Positions 47,912 through 58,012 of a stretch of 64,000 nt of DNA are shown piece after piece. Source of the stretch: Arachis hypogaea (taxonomy: Eukaryota > Streptophyta > Magnoliopsida > Fabales > Fabaceae). The stretch is from positions 119,432,445-119,496,444 of the forward strand of contig NC_092053.1 in NCBI RefSeq assembly GCF_003086295.3. Direction: 5' to 3'. The position numbers and the translations under genes were made by a program. The notes under the pieces are model-generated. The model saw only the letters and a program-made list of their open reading frames with translations. It did no database searches and was not told the DNA's origin. Positions within the stretch are counted from its first letter, which is position 1. Every line of letters begins with the position of its first letter.

Positions 47912-49670
47912 TGATGAGCGGATAATTTATACGCTATTTTGGCATTGTTTTTAGTATGTTTTTAGTAGGATCTAGTTACTTTTAGGGATGTTTTCATTAG
48001 TTTTTATGTTAAATTCACATTTCTGGACTTTACTATGAGTTTGTGTATTTTTCTGTGATTTCAGGTATTTTCTGGCTGAAATTGATGGACTTGAGCAAAA
48101 ATCAGATTCAGAGGTTGAAGAAGGACTGCTGATGCTGTTGGATTCTGACCTCCCTGCACTCAAAATGGATTTTCTGGAGCTACAGAACTCGAAATGGCGC
48201 GCTTCCAATTGCGTTGGAAAGTAGACATCCAAGGCTTTTCAGAAATATATAATAGTCCATACTTTTGCCAAGAATAGACGACGCAAACTGGCGTTAAACA
48301 CCAGCTCTCTGCCCAATTCTGGCGTCCAGCGCCAGAAAAGGATCCAAAACCAGAGTTGAACGCCCAAACTGGCACCAAAACTGGCGTTCAACTCCAAGGA
48401 GGACCTCTACACGTGCAACACTCAAAGCTCAGTCCAAGCACACACCAAGTGGGCCCCGGAAGTGGATTTATGCATCAATTACTTACTTCTGTAAACCCTA
48501 GTAGCTAGTTTATTATAAATAGGACATTTCACTATTGTATTCGACATCTTTGGATTATCTTTTGATCCTTTGATCATCTTTGGATCTTTGGACGCCTGGT
48601 TCTCAGATCAGAGGGGCTGGCCATTCGGCCATGCCTGGACTTTCACTTATGTAATTTTAACGGTAGAGTTTCTACACTCCATAGATTAAGGTGTGGAGCT
48701 CTGCTGTTCCTCAAAGATTAATGCAAAGTACTACTGTTTTCTATTCAATTCATCTTATTTCGCTTCTAAGATATTCATTCGCACTTCAACCTGAATGTGA
48801 TGAACGTGACAATCATCAGCATTCCCTATGAACGCGTGCCTGACAACCACTCCCGTTCTACATTAGATTGAATGAGTATCTCTTAGATCTCTTAATCGGA
48901 ATCTTCGTGGTGTAAGCTAGAATGATGGCGGCATTCAAGAGAATCCGGAAGGTCTAAACCTTGTCTGTGGTATTCCGAGTAGGATTCAATGATTGAATGA
49001 CCGTGACGAGCTTCAAACTCGCGATTGCCGGGCGTAGTGACAGACGCAAAAGGATAGTAAATCCTATTCCAGCATGATCGAGAACCGACAGATGAATAGC
49101 CGTGCCGTGACAGGGTGCGTTGACCATTTTCACTGAGAGGATAAGATGAAACCATTGACAAGGGTGATGCCTCCAGACGATTAGCCGTGCCGTGACAGGG
49201 CATTTGGATCATTTTCCCGAGAGAAGACCGAAAGTAGCCATTGACAATGGTGATGTATCACATAAAGCCAGCCATGGAAAGGAGTAAGACTGATTGGATG
49301 AAGATAGCAGGAAAGCAGAGGTTCAGAGGAACGAAAGCATCTCTATTCGCTTATCTGAAATTCTCACCAATGAATTACATAAGTATTTCTATCCTTTATT
49401 ATTTATCTTTTAATTATCTAATCCAATCACATTTAACCCTACCTGACTGAGATTTGCAAGGTGACCATAGCTTGCTTCATACCAACAATCTCCGTGGGAT
49501 TCGACCCTTACTCACGTAAGGTATTACTTGGACGACCCAGTGCACTTGCTGGTTAGTTGTGCGAAGTTGTGAACCATGGTATTGGCATCATGTTTTTGGC
49601 GCCATTACCAGGGAAAGAAAGAGCGATGAATTTTACATAATCAAAGTGTAATCACAATTTCTGCGCACCA
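47912..49670 (+). repeat. Element C 5' LTR
   Basis: It starts TGATGAGCGGATAATTTATA and ends TGCGCACCA. TATAAATA at 48514-48521 is the probable promoter. It contains GGCGTTNAACGCC-type palindromes at 48290-48400, a stem-loop motif at 48612-48650 and two copies of AGCCGTGCCGTGACAGG (49098 and 49185). A second, degenerate primer-binding site lies at 49597-49614. An antisense frame of 106 codons (49212-48892) occurs in all LTR copies. Confidence 0.9.
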
Positions 49671-49676
49671 AGTTTT

Positions 49677-49695
49677 TGGCGCCGTTGCCGGGGAT
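49677..49695 (+). promoter_or_regulatory. Element C primer-binding site (tRNA-Asp)
   Basis: TGGCGCCGTTGCCGGGGAT is complementary over 19 bases to the CCA-tailed 3' end of plant tRNA-Asp as I recall it. It starts 6 bases (AGTTTT) after the LTR end, a normal spacing for Athila-like elements. Confidence 0.85.
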
Positions 49696-51598
49696 TGTTC
49701 GAGTTTGGACAACTGACGGTTCATCTTGTTGTTCAGATTAGGTAATTTTCTTTTTGTTTTCTTTTCAAAAAATTTTTCAAAAATATTTTAAAATTTTCCC
49801 CCTTGTTTTCAAAAAAAAAATTTAAAATAAAAATATTTTCAAAAATTTTATAATTTTATTCAAAATTTTTAAGAATGAATTCCAGTGTTTCATGAAGCAT
49901 GTGAAGCCTGGCTAGCTGCAAAGCCATGTCTAAATTCTTTTGGACTGAGGCTTCCAAACCATCAGCATAGAGGCAAGTTACATATTTGATAAGTAATGGA
50001 CAGTATATTCTGATATCTTGCTGAAGCTTGGCTGGCCATTGGCCATGTCTAGTGTTTTGGACCGGAGCTTTCATTGAAAGCTTGGCTGGCTAGTGAGCCA
50101 TGTCTAATTCCTGGACTGAAGCTTTAGACTAACATGGCAAGATTCCTGGAATTCATATTAAAAATTTTGGAATCCTTAATTTTTTTCTTTTACAAATAAT
50201 TTTCGAAAAAAAAAATTTTGAAAATCATAAAAATCAAAAATATTTTTTGTGTTTCTTGTTTGAGTTTTGAGTCATGTTATAAGTTTGATGTCAATTGCAT
50301 GTGCATCTTGCATTTTTTTTCTTCGAAAATTTTCATGCATTCATAGTGTTCTTCATGATCTTCAAGTTGTTCTTGGTAAGTCTTCTTGTTTGATCTTTGC
50401 ATTTGCATGTTTTGTGTCTTTTCTTGTTTTTCATATGCATTCTTGAATTCTTAGTGTCTAAGCATTAAAGAATTCTAAGTTTGGTGTCTTGTATGTTTTC
50501 CTTGCATCAAAAACTTTTCAAAAATATGTTCTTGGTGTTCATCTTAACATTCATAGTGTTCTTGGTGTTCATCTTGACATTCATAGCATTCTTGCATGCA
50601 TCACATGTTTTGATCTAAAATTCTCATGCATTGCATCATTTTTCTTGTTTTTCTCTCTCTTCATTAAAAATTCAAAAAGCAAAAAATATCTTTCCCTTTT
50701 TCTCTCTCATAAATTCGAAAATTAGATTTGACTTTTTCAAAAATTTTTAAAATCTAGTTGTTTTTATGAGTCAAATCAAATTTTCAATTTAAAAATCTTT
50801 TCTTTTTCAAAATCTTTTTCAAAAATCAAATCTTTTTCAATTTTCTTAGTTATTTTCGAAAATTCTAAAAACATTTTTCAAAAATATTTTTCTTATTTTT
50901 GTATCAAATTTTCGAAAATAACATCACCAATTAATATTTTGATTCAAAAATTTCAAGTTTATTACTTACTTGTTAAGAAAGTTTCAAACTTTAAGTTCTA
51001 GAATCATATCTTGTGATTTCTTGTGAATCAAGTCATTAATTGTGATTTTAAAAATCAAATCTTTTTCAAAATTAATTTCAATCATATCTTTTCAAAAATA
51101 TCTTCTTATCTTTTTCAAAAATTTGATTTCAAAATATCTTTTCTAACTTCCTAACTCCTTATCTTTTCAAAATTTGTTTCAACTAACTAACTAACTTTTT
51201 GTTTGTTTCTTATCTTTTTCAAAACTACCTAACTAACTCTCTTTCTCTAATTTTCGAAAATATCCCCCCTTTTTCAAAATTTCTTTTTAATTAACTAATT
51301 ATTTCAATTTTTAAATCTTAATTTTCGAAAATTACTAACCTTTTTCAAAAACTATTTTCAAAAATCACTAACTCTTTTTCAAAAATTATTTTCGAAATTT
51401 TCCCTCTCTCATCTTATTTTATTTATTTATTCATTTACTAACATCTCATCTCACATCTCTGCCCTCCTCACAGTTGTGTTTCTTTCTTTACATCACATTC
51501 TTTGTCTCCCTCTTTTCTTCCACTCACAAAGGGATCCCTATACTGTGGTATAAAGGATCTCTATTATTATTATTTTTCTGTGCCCTCTTCTTTGTCAT
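49696..51598 (+). other. Element C untranslated leader with stem-loop repeats
   Basis: About 1.9 kb before gag, without open frames of note. Three variants of a 45-50-bp unit, GAAGCTTGGCTGGC..GCCATGTCT..GGACTGAAGCTTT, lie at about 49903-49951, 50022-50075 and 50076-50125. The rest is rich in TTTTCAAAAA and TTCGAAAA runs. CTAAGTTTGGTGT at 50475-50487 repeats the 3' LTR boundary motif. Confidence 0.7.
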
Positions 51599-53287
51599 AT
51601 GAGCAGGAGCAAGGACAAGAACATTCTTGTTGAAGCAGATCCAGAACCTGAAAGGACTCTGAAGAGAAAATTAAGAGAAGCTAAATTACAACAATCCAGA
51701 GATAACCTTTCAGAAATTTTCGAACAGGAAGAGGAGATGGCAGCCGAAAATAATAATAATGTAAGGAAGATGCTTGGTGACTTTACTGCACCAAATTCCA
51801 ATTTACATGGAAGAAGCATCTCCATTCCTGCCATTGGAGCAAACAACTTTGAGCTGAAACCTCAATTAGTTTCTCTGATGCAGCAGAACTGCAAGTTTCA
51901 TGGACTTCCATTTGAAGATCCTTTTCAGTTCTTAACTGAATTCTTGCAGATCTGTGATACTGTTAAGACTAATGGAGTAAATCCTGAAGTCTACAGGCTC
52001 ATGCTTTTCCCATTTGCTATAAGAGACAGAGCTAGAATATGGTTAGACTCTCAACCTAAAGACAGCCTGAACTCTTGGGATAAGCTGGTCATGGCTTTCT
52101 TAGCCAAGTTCTTTCCTCCTCAAAAGCTGAGCAAGCTAAGAGTGGATGTTCAAACCTTCAAACAAAAAGATGGTGAATCCCTCTATGAAGCTTGGGAAAG
52201 ATACAAACAGTTGACCAAAAAGTGTCCTTCTGACATGCTTTCAGAATGGACCATCCTGGATATATTCTATGATGGTTTATCTGAGCTATCAATGATGTCA
52301 TTGGATACTTCTGCAGGTGGATTCATTCACCTAAAGAAAACGCCTGCAGAAGCTCAAGAACTCATTGACATGGTTGCTAATAACCAGTTCATGTACACTT
52401 CTGAGAGGAATCCTGTGAGTAATGGGACGCCTATGAAGAAGGGAGTTCTTGAAATTGATACTCTGAATGCCATATTGGCTCAGAATAAAATATTGACTCA
52501 GCAAGTCAATATGATTTCTCAGAGTCTGAATGGAATGCAAGCTGCATCCAATAGTACTCAAGAGGCATCTTCTGAAGAAGAAGCTTATGATCCTGAAAAC
52601 CCTGCAATAGCAGAGGTGAATTACTTAGGTGAACCTTATGGTAACACCTATAATCCATCATGGAGAAATCATCCAAATCTCTCATGGAAGGATCAAAAGC
52701 CTCAACAAGGCTTTAATAATGGTGGAAGAAATAGGTTTAGCAATAGCAAGCCTTTTCCATCATCTACTCAGCAACAGACAGAGAATTCTGAGCAGAATCC
52801 ATCTAGCTTAGCAAACTTAGTCTCTGATCTATCCAAGGCCACTGTAAGTTTCATGAATGAAACAAGGTCTTCCATTAGAAATTTGGAAGCACAAGTGGGC
52901 CAGCTGAGTAAAAGGATCACTGAAATCCCTCCTAGTACTCTCCCAAGCAGTACAGAAGAGAATGCAAAAGGAGAGTGCAAGGCCATTGACATAAGCACCA
53001 TGGCCGAACCTGTAAGGGAAGGAGAGGACGTGAATCCCAAGGGGGAAGACCTCCTGGGACGTCCAGTGATCAATAAGGAGTTTTCCTCTGAGGAACCAAA
53101 GGAATCTGAGGCTCATCTAGAGACCATAGAGATCCCATTAAACCTCCTTATGCCATTCATGAGCTCTGATGAGTATTCCTCTTCTGAAGAGAATGAGGAT
53201 GTACTGAAGAGCAAATGCTATCTTGATCTGAAGCATGCCAATATTTGCATTGATACTGGGAAGTTGAACCTCCTTGTTCATCAATGA
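51599..53287 (+). CDS. Element C gag polyprotein
   Basis: An uninterrupted 562-codon frame from ATG 51599. Residues about 95-260 are a retrotransposon gag capsid domain: the stretch FEDPFQFLTEFLQICDTVK, then LFPFAIRDRARIWLDSQP, LVMAFLAKFFPP and GESLYEAWERYKQL, in the usual order. Then come a coiled or helical segment (LNAILAQNKILTQQVNMIS) and a Gln/Asn/Ser-rich region; no CCHC zinc knuckle is visible, which fits Athila-type gag. The C-terminus overlaps the protease frame by 14 bp in another frame, where an autonomous element would read through, so the junction may be a deletion. Gag would form the particle that packages the element's RNA, with enzymes supplied by another element. Confidence 0.88.
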   Translation: MSRSKDKNILVEADPEPERTLKRKLREAKLQQSRDNLSEIFEQEEEMAAENNNNVRKMLGDFTAPNSNLHGRSISIPAIGANNFELKPQLVSLMQQNCKFHGLPFEDPFQFLTEFLQICDTVKTNGVNPEVYRLMLFPFAIRDRARIWLDSQPKDSLNSWDKLVMAFLAKFFPPQKLSKLRVDVQTFKQKDGESLYEAWERYKQLTKKCPSDMLSEWTILDIFYDGLSELSMMSLDTSAGGFIHLKKTPAEAQELIDMVANNQFMYTSERNPVSNGTPMKKGVLEIDTLNAILAQNKILTQQVNMISQSLNGMQAASNSTQEASSEEEAYDPENPAIAEVNYLGEPYGNTYNPSWRNHPNLSWKDQKPQQGFNNGGRNRFSNSKPFPSSTQQQTENSEQNPSSLANLVSDLSKATVSFMNETRSSIRNLEAQVGQLSKRITEIPPSTLPSSTEENAKGECKAIDISTMAEPVREGEDVNPKGEDLLGRPVINKEFSSEEPKESEAHLETIEIPLNLLMPFMSSDEYSSSEENEDVLKSKCYLDLKHANICIDTGKLNLLVHQ

Positions 53288-53906
53288 ACTAAGTGATCTA
53301 GATCAATTGACATTGCCTCAGAAGAGACAGGATCCTGGAAAGTTCATAATACCTTGTACTATAGGCACCATGATCTTTAAGGCTCTGTGTGACCTTGGTT
53401 CAGGTATAAACCTCATGCGCCTCTCTGTAATAGAGAAACTGGGAATCTATGGGGTGCAAGCTGCTAAAATCTCATTAGAGATGGCAGACAATTCAAGAAA
53501 ACAGGCTTATAGACAAGTAGAGGACGTGTTAGTAAAGGTTGAAGGCCTTTACATCCCTGCTGATTTCATAGTCTTGGATACTGGAAAGGAAGAGGATGAA
53601 TCCATCATCCTAGGAAGACCTTTCCTGGCCACAGCAAGAGCTGTGATTGATGTGGACAGAGGAGAATTGATCCTTCAATTAAATGAGGACAACCTTGTGT
53701 TTACAAATCAAGGATCTCTCTCTGCATCCATGGAGAGGAAGCCTAAAAAGCTTCTCTCAAAGCAGAGTCAAACAAAGCCCCCACAGTCAAACTCTAAGTT
53801 TGGTGTTGGGAGGCCACAACCAAACTCTAAGTTTGGTGTTGAACTCCCATATCCAAACTCTAAGTTTGGTGTTGGGGAGTCTCAACAATGCTCTGAACAT
53901 CTGTGA
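53274..53906 (+). CDS. Element C retropepsin-like protease, end of the coding region
   Basis: A 210-codon frame, +1 relative to gag, overlapping it at 53274-53287. It carries IPCTIGTMIFKALCDLGSGI, where DLGS stands for the usual Athila-type DLGA active site, and IILGRPFLATARAVIDV, the flap and helix region of the aspartic protease fold. After the domain, three copies of a 33-bp unit add the peptide SKFGV repeatedly. The frame then stops; RT should follow but is absent. Relatives have DLGAS; here it is DLGSG, so activity is uncertain. The start ATG may be secondary if frameshifting links it to gag. Confidence 0.78.
   Translation: MFINELSDLDQLTLPQKRQDPGKFIIPCTIGTMIFKALCDLGSGINLMRLSVIEKLGIYGVQAAKISLEMADNSRKQAYRQVEDVLVKVEGLYIPADFIVLDTGKEEDESIILGRPFLATARAVIDVDRGELILQLNEDNLVFTNQGSLSASMERKPKKLLSKQSQTKPPQSNSKFGVGRPQPNSKFGVELPYPNSKFGVGESQQCSEHL
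53785..53880 (+). repeat. 33-bp tandem repeat (TCTAAGTTTGGTGTTG) at the protease end
   Basis: TCTAAGTTTGGTGTTG occurs at 53793, 53826 and 53859, 33 bp apart and in frame. Further single copies are at 50474 and 54721, and a near-identical copy (TTTAAGTTTGGTGTTG) ends directly at the 3' LTR (56239-56254). Confidence 0.9.
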
Positions 53907-54104
53907 GGCTCCATGAGAGCCCACTGTCAAGCTATTGACATTAAAGAAGCGCTTGTTGGGAGGCAACCCAATTTTTATTTATCTAACAATATTTTTCTTA
54001 GTTATATGTCTTTATAGGTTGATGATCATGTGGAGTCACAAAATAAATATAAAAATTGAAAACGGAATCAAAAACAACAGAAGAAAAATCACATCCTGGA
54101 GGAA

Positions 54105-54260
54105 GCACCTGCCTGGCGTTCAACGCCAGAACAGAGCATGGTTCTGGCGCTGAACACCCAGAACAAGCATGGTTCTGGCGTTCAACGCCAGAAATGGCCA
54201 ACAAATGGGCGTTGAACGCCCAAAATGGGCACCAACCTGGCGCTGAACGCCCAGAGTTGT
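54105..54260 (+). repeat. GGCGTTNAACGCC palindrome array in element C
   Basis: Four or five short self-complementary modules (TGGCGTTCAACGCCA, GGGCGTTGAACGCCC, TGGCGCTGAACGCCCA) separated by AGAGCATGGTTC-type spacers. The same motif is present in the LTRs at 48290-48400, 56630-56740 and 62430-62545. Confidence 0.85.
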
Positions 54261-54832
54261 ATGCAAGGGCATTTTACATGCCTAATTTGGTGCAAGGTTG
54301 TAATTCCTTAAACACCTCAGGATCTGTGGACCCCACAGGATCATCTCAGGATCTGTGGACCCCACAGGATCCCCACCTACCTCCATTCACTTCTTCTCAC
54401 CCCTCTTTCACACAATCCCATAAACACTCTTCCCTATTAAACCTTCACCACTCACATCCACCCACTCTTCCCAATAAACCTACCTCATAAACTCCACCTA
54501 CCTTCAAAAATTCAAAACCAATTTCCCACCCAAACCCACCCATATGGCCAAACTTTAACCCCCCCTCCCTTCCCTATATAAAGCCCTCCATTCTTCATCA
54601 AATTTACACAACACACCCCTCTACACCCTTCTTGGCCGAAACACTTCCCACTCTCCCTCTCCTCCATTTCTTCTTCTTCTTCATCTATTCTTTCTTTTAT
54701 TGCTCGAGGGCGAGCAAAATTCTAAGTTTGGTGTGGTAAAAGCATAAGCTTTTTGTTTTTCCATTACCATTGATGGCACCTAAACCTCTAAAAGAGGGGA
54801 AGGGAAGACAAAGGCTTCCACCTCCGAGTCAT

Positions 54833-54899
54833 GGGTCTATAGCTCAGTGGTAGAACATGTGGCTGCAAATCAAGAGATCCCTGAGATACCTCAGGGGAT
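54833..54899 (+). other. tRNA-Cys-like half plus hairpin in element C
   Basis: GGGTCTATAGCTCAGTGG then TAGAACAT and GGCTGCAAATCAAGAG match, with few changes, the acceptor strand, D-arm and anticodon arm of plant tRNA-Cys(GCA). After 54882 the T-arm is replaced by a hairpin (ATCCCTGAG, loop ATAC, CTCAGGGGAT). The missing T-arm and acceptor partner mean it is not a functional tRNA gene. Confidence 0.55.
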
Positions 54900-54906
54900 G
54901 CACTTC

Positions 54907-55125
54907 CCTCCACATAAATATTAGGAGCAAATCAACACCTCCCTAGGAGAATTAAGTTCCAATATGGGACAACTAAGGGTGGAACATCAAGAGCACTCCA
55001 TCATGCTCCATGAAATAAGAGAAGATCAAAAAGCAATGAGGGAGGAGCAACAAAGACAAGGAAGAGACAAAGAAGAGCTCAAGGACATCATTGGTTCCTC
55101 AAGAAGGAAACGCCACCATCACTAA
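54907..55125 (+). pseudogene. Element C downstream ORF relic, charged helix
   Basis: From ATG 54964 a 53-residue frame reads MGQLRVEHQEHSIMLHEIRE and then a Glu/Lys/Arg/Gln-rich stretch ending SSRRKRHHH. The same frame is open upstream to TAG at about 54922. The charge pattern fits a coiled coil with a basic tail. It is probably the end of an additional ORF found in some Athila-like elements after pol, most of which is deleted. Function unknown. Confidence 0.45.
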
Positions 55126-56254
55126 GGTGGATTCATTCCTTGATCTTACTTCTTCTGTTTTTCGTTTTCTATGTTAAGTGCTTATCTATGTTTGTGTCTT
55201 CATTACATGATCATTAGTAGTTAGTAACTCTGTCTTAAAGTTATGAATGTCCTATGAATCCATCACCTCTCTTAAATGAAAAATGTTTTAATTCAAAAAG
55301 AACAAGAAGTACATGAGTTTCGAATTTATCCTTGAACTTAGTTTAATTATATTGATGTGGTGACAATGCTTCTTATTTTCTGAATGTATGCTTGAACAGT
55401 GCATATGTCTTTTGAAGTTGTTGTTCATGAATGTTAAATATGTTGGCTCTTGAAAGAATGATGACTAGAAAACATGTTATTTGATAATCTGAAAAATCAT
55501 AAAAATGATTCTTGAAGCAAGAAAAAGCAGCAAAGAACAAAGCTTGCAAAAGAAAAAAAATATAAAAAAATAGGCGAAAAAAAAAAAATAGAAAGAAAAA
55601 AAGAAAAAGCAAGCAGAAAAAGCCAATAACCCTTAAAACCAAAAGGCAAGGGAAATAAAAAGGATCCCAAGGCTTTGAGCATCAGTGGATAGGAGGGCCT
55701 AAAAGAATAAAATCCTGGTCTAAGCGGCTAAACCAAGCTGTCCCTAACCATGTGCTTGTGGCGTGTAGGTGTCAAGTGAAAACTTGAGACTGAGCAGTTA
55801 AAGTCAAGATCCAAAGCAAAAAAAAAAGGAGTGTGCTTAAGAACCCTGGACACCTCTAATTGGGGACTTTAGCAAAGCTGAGTCACAATCTGAAAAGGTT
55901 CACCCAATTATGTGTCTGTGGTATTTATGTATCCGGTGGTAATACTGGAAAACAAAGTGCTTAGGGCCACGGCCAAGACTCATAAAAGAAGCTGTGTTCA
56001 AGAATCATCATACTGAACTAGGAGAATCAATAACACTATCTGAACTCTGAGTTCCTATAGATGCCAATCATTCTAAACTTCAATGGATAAAGTGAGATGC
56101 CAAAACTATTCAAGAGGCAAAAAGCTATAAGTCCCGCTCATATGATTGAAGCTCTGTTTCATTGATAGTTTGGAATTTATAGTATATTCTCTTCTTTTTA
56201 TCCTATTTGATTTTTAGTTGCTTGGGGACAAGCAACAATTTAAGTTTGGTGTTG
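55126..56254 (+). other. Element C 3' internal region up to the 3' LTR
   Basis: Non-coding; a purine-rich A/G tract at 55535-55625 and a final CTTGGGGACAAGCAAC followed by TTTAAGTTTGGTGTTG directly before the LTR. The polypurine tract is not sharply defined. Confidence 0.55.
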
Positions 56255-58012
56255 TGATGAGCGGATAATTTATACGCTTTTTGGCATTGTTTTTAGTATG
56301 TTTTTAGTAGGATCTAGTTACTTTTAGGGATGTTTTCATTAGTTTTTATGTTAAATTCACATTTCTGGACTTTACTATAAGTTTGTGTGTTTTTCTGTGA
56401 TTTCAAGTATTTTCTGGCTGAAATTGAGGGACTTGAGCAAAAATCAGATTCAGAGGTTGAAGAAGGACTGCTGATGCTGTTGGATTCTGACCTCCCTGCA
56501 CTCAAAATGGATTTTCTGGAGCTACAAAACTCGAAATGGCGCGCTTCCAATTGCGTTGGAAAGTAGACATCCAGGGCTTTCCAGAAATATATAATAGTCC
56601 ATACTTTGGCCAAGAATAGACGACGCAAACTGGCGTTAAACACCAGCTCTCTGCCCAATTCTGGCGTCCAGCGCCAGAAAAGGATCCAAAACCAGAGTTG
56701 AACGCCCAAACTGGCACCAAAACTGGCGTTCAACTCCAAGAAGGACCTCTACACGTGAAACACTCAAAGCTCAGCCCAAGCACACACCAAGTGGGCCCCG
56801 GAAGTGGATTTATGCATCAATTACTTACTTCTGTAAACCCTAGTAGCTAGTTTATTATAAATAGGACGTTTCACTATTGTATTCGACATCTTTGGATTAT
56901 CTTTTGATCCTTTGATCATCTTTGGATCTTTGGACGCCTGGTTCTCAGATCAGAGGGGCTGGCCATTCGGCCATGCCTGGACTTTCACTTATGTAATTTT
57001 AACGGTAGAGTTTCTACACTCCATAGATTAAGGTGTGGAGCTCTGCTGTTCCTCAAAGATTAATGCAAAGTACTACTGTTTTCTATTCAATTCATCTTAT
57101 TTCGCTTCTAAGATATTCATTCGCACTTCAACCTGAATGTGATGAACGTGACAATCATCAGCATTCCCTATGAACGCGTGCCTGACAACCACTCCCGTTC
57201 TACATTAGATTGAATGAGTATCTCTTAGATCTCTTAATCGGAATCTTCGTGGTGTAAGCTAGAATGATGGCGGCATTCAAGAGAATTCGGAAGGTCTAAA
57301 CCTTGTCTGTGGTATTCCGAGTAGGATTTAATGATTGAATGACCGTGATGAGCTTCAAACTCGCGATTGCCGGGCGTAGTGACAGACGCAAAAGGATAGT
57401 AAATCCTATTCCAGCATGATCGAGAACCGACAGATGAATAGCCGTGCCGTGACAGGGTGCGTTGACCATTTTCACTGAGAGGATAAGATGAAACCATTGA
57501 CAAGGGTGATGCCTCCAGACGATTAGCCGTGCCGTGACAGGGCATTTGGATCATTTTCCCGAGAGAAGACCGAAAGTAGCCATTGATAATGGTGATGTAT
57601 CACATAAAGCCAGCCATGAAAAGGAGTAAGACTGATTGGATGAAGATAGCAGGAAAGCAGAGGTTCAAAGGAATGAAAGCATCTCTATTCGCTTATCTGA
57701 AATTCTCACCAATGAATTACATAAGTATTTCTATCCTTTATTATTTATCTTTTAATTATCTAATCCAATCACATTTAACCTGACCTGACTGAGATTTGCA
57801 AGGTGACCATAGCTTGCTTCATACCAACAATCTCCGTGGGATTCGACCCTTACTCACGTAAGGTATTACTTGGACGACCCAGTGCACTTGCTGGTTAGTT
57901 GTGCGAAGTTGTGAACCATGGTATTGGCATCATGTTTTTGGCGCCATTACCAGGGAAAGAAAGAGCGATGAATTTTACATAATCAAAGTGTAATCACAAT
58001 TTCTGCGCACCA
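56255..58012 (+). repeat. Element C 3' LTR
   Basis: TGATGAGCGGATAATTTATA to TGCGCACCA. Differences from the 5' LTR are mostly C/T and G/A transitions, several at CpG or CHG sites (for example GTGACGAG/GTGATGAG), as expected of methylated retrotransposon DNA. Confidence 0.9.

Larger units (their letters stand above)
47912..58012 (+). mobile_element. Element C: intact-structured non-autonomous Ty3/gypsy retrotransposon, 10.1 kb
   Basis: Two full LTRs (1759 and 1758 bp), GTGGC at 47907-47911 and again at 58013-58017 as an exact 5-bp duplication, a tRNA-Asp primer site, one long gag frame and a protease frame. No RT, RNase H or integrase motif is found in 53907-56254. LTRs differ at roughly 20-25 sites by eye (about 1.3%), so insertion is recent. 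The gag and DLGS protease point to the Athila/Tat side of gypsy elements. It may belong to one of the described Arachis non-autonomous families, but I cannot name it from sequence alone. Confidence 0.9.

Noticed and set aside
48892..49212. Antisense frame of 106 codons repeated in the three LTRs (also 57234-57554 and 63041-63361)
   Set aside because: It persists because the LTRs are young copies. The few residue differences between copies (R/W, R/H, E/K, D/N) are all amino-acid changing, giving no sign of protein-level selection.
51599..53906. Host gene encoding a large soluble protein
   Set aside because: Gag and DLGS protease motifs, flanking LTRs and a target duplication show it is retrotransposon coding sequence.
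54056..54490. A 144-codon plus-strand frame in element C
   Set aside because: It spans the GGCGTT palindromes and a Pro/His-rich low-complexity stretch; no RT or other pol motif is present.
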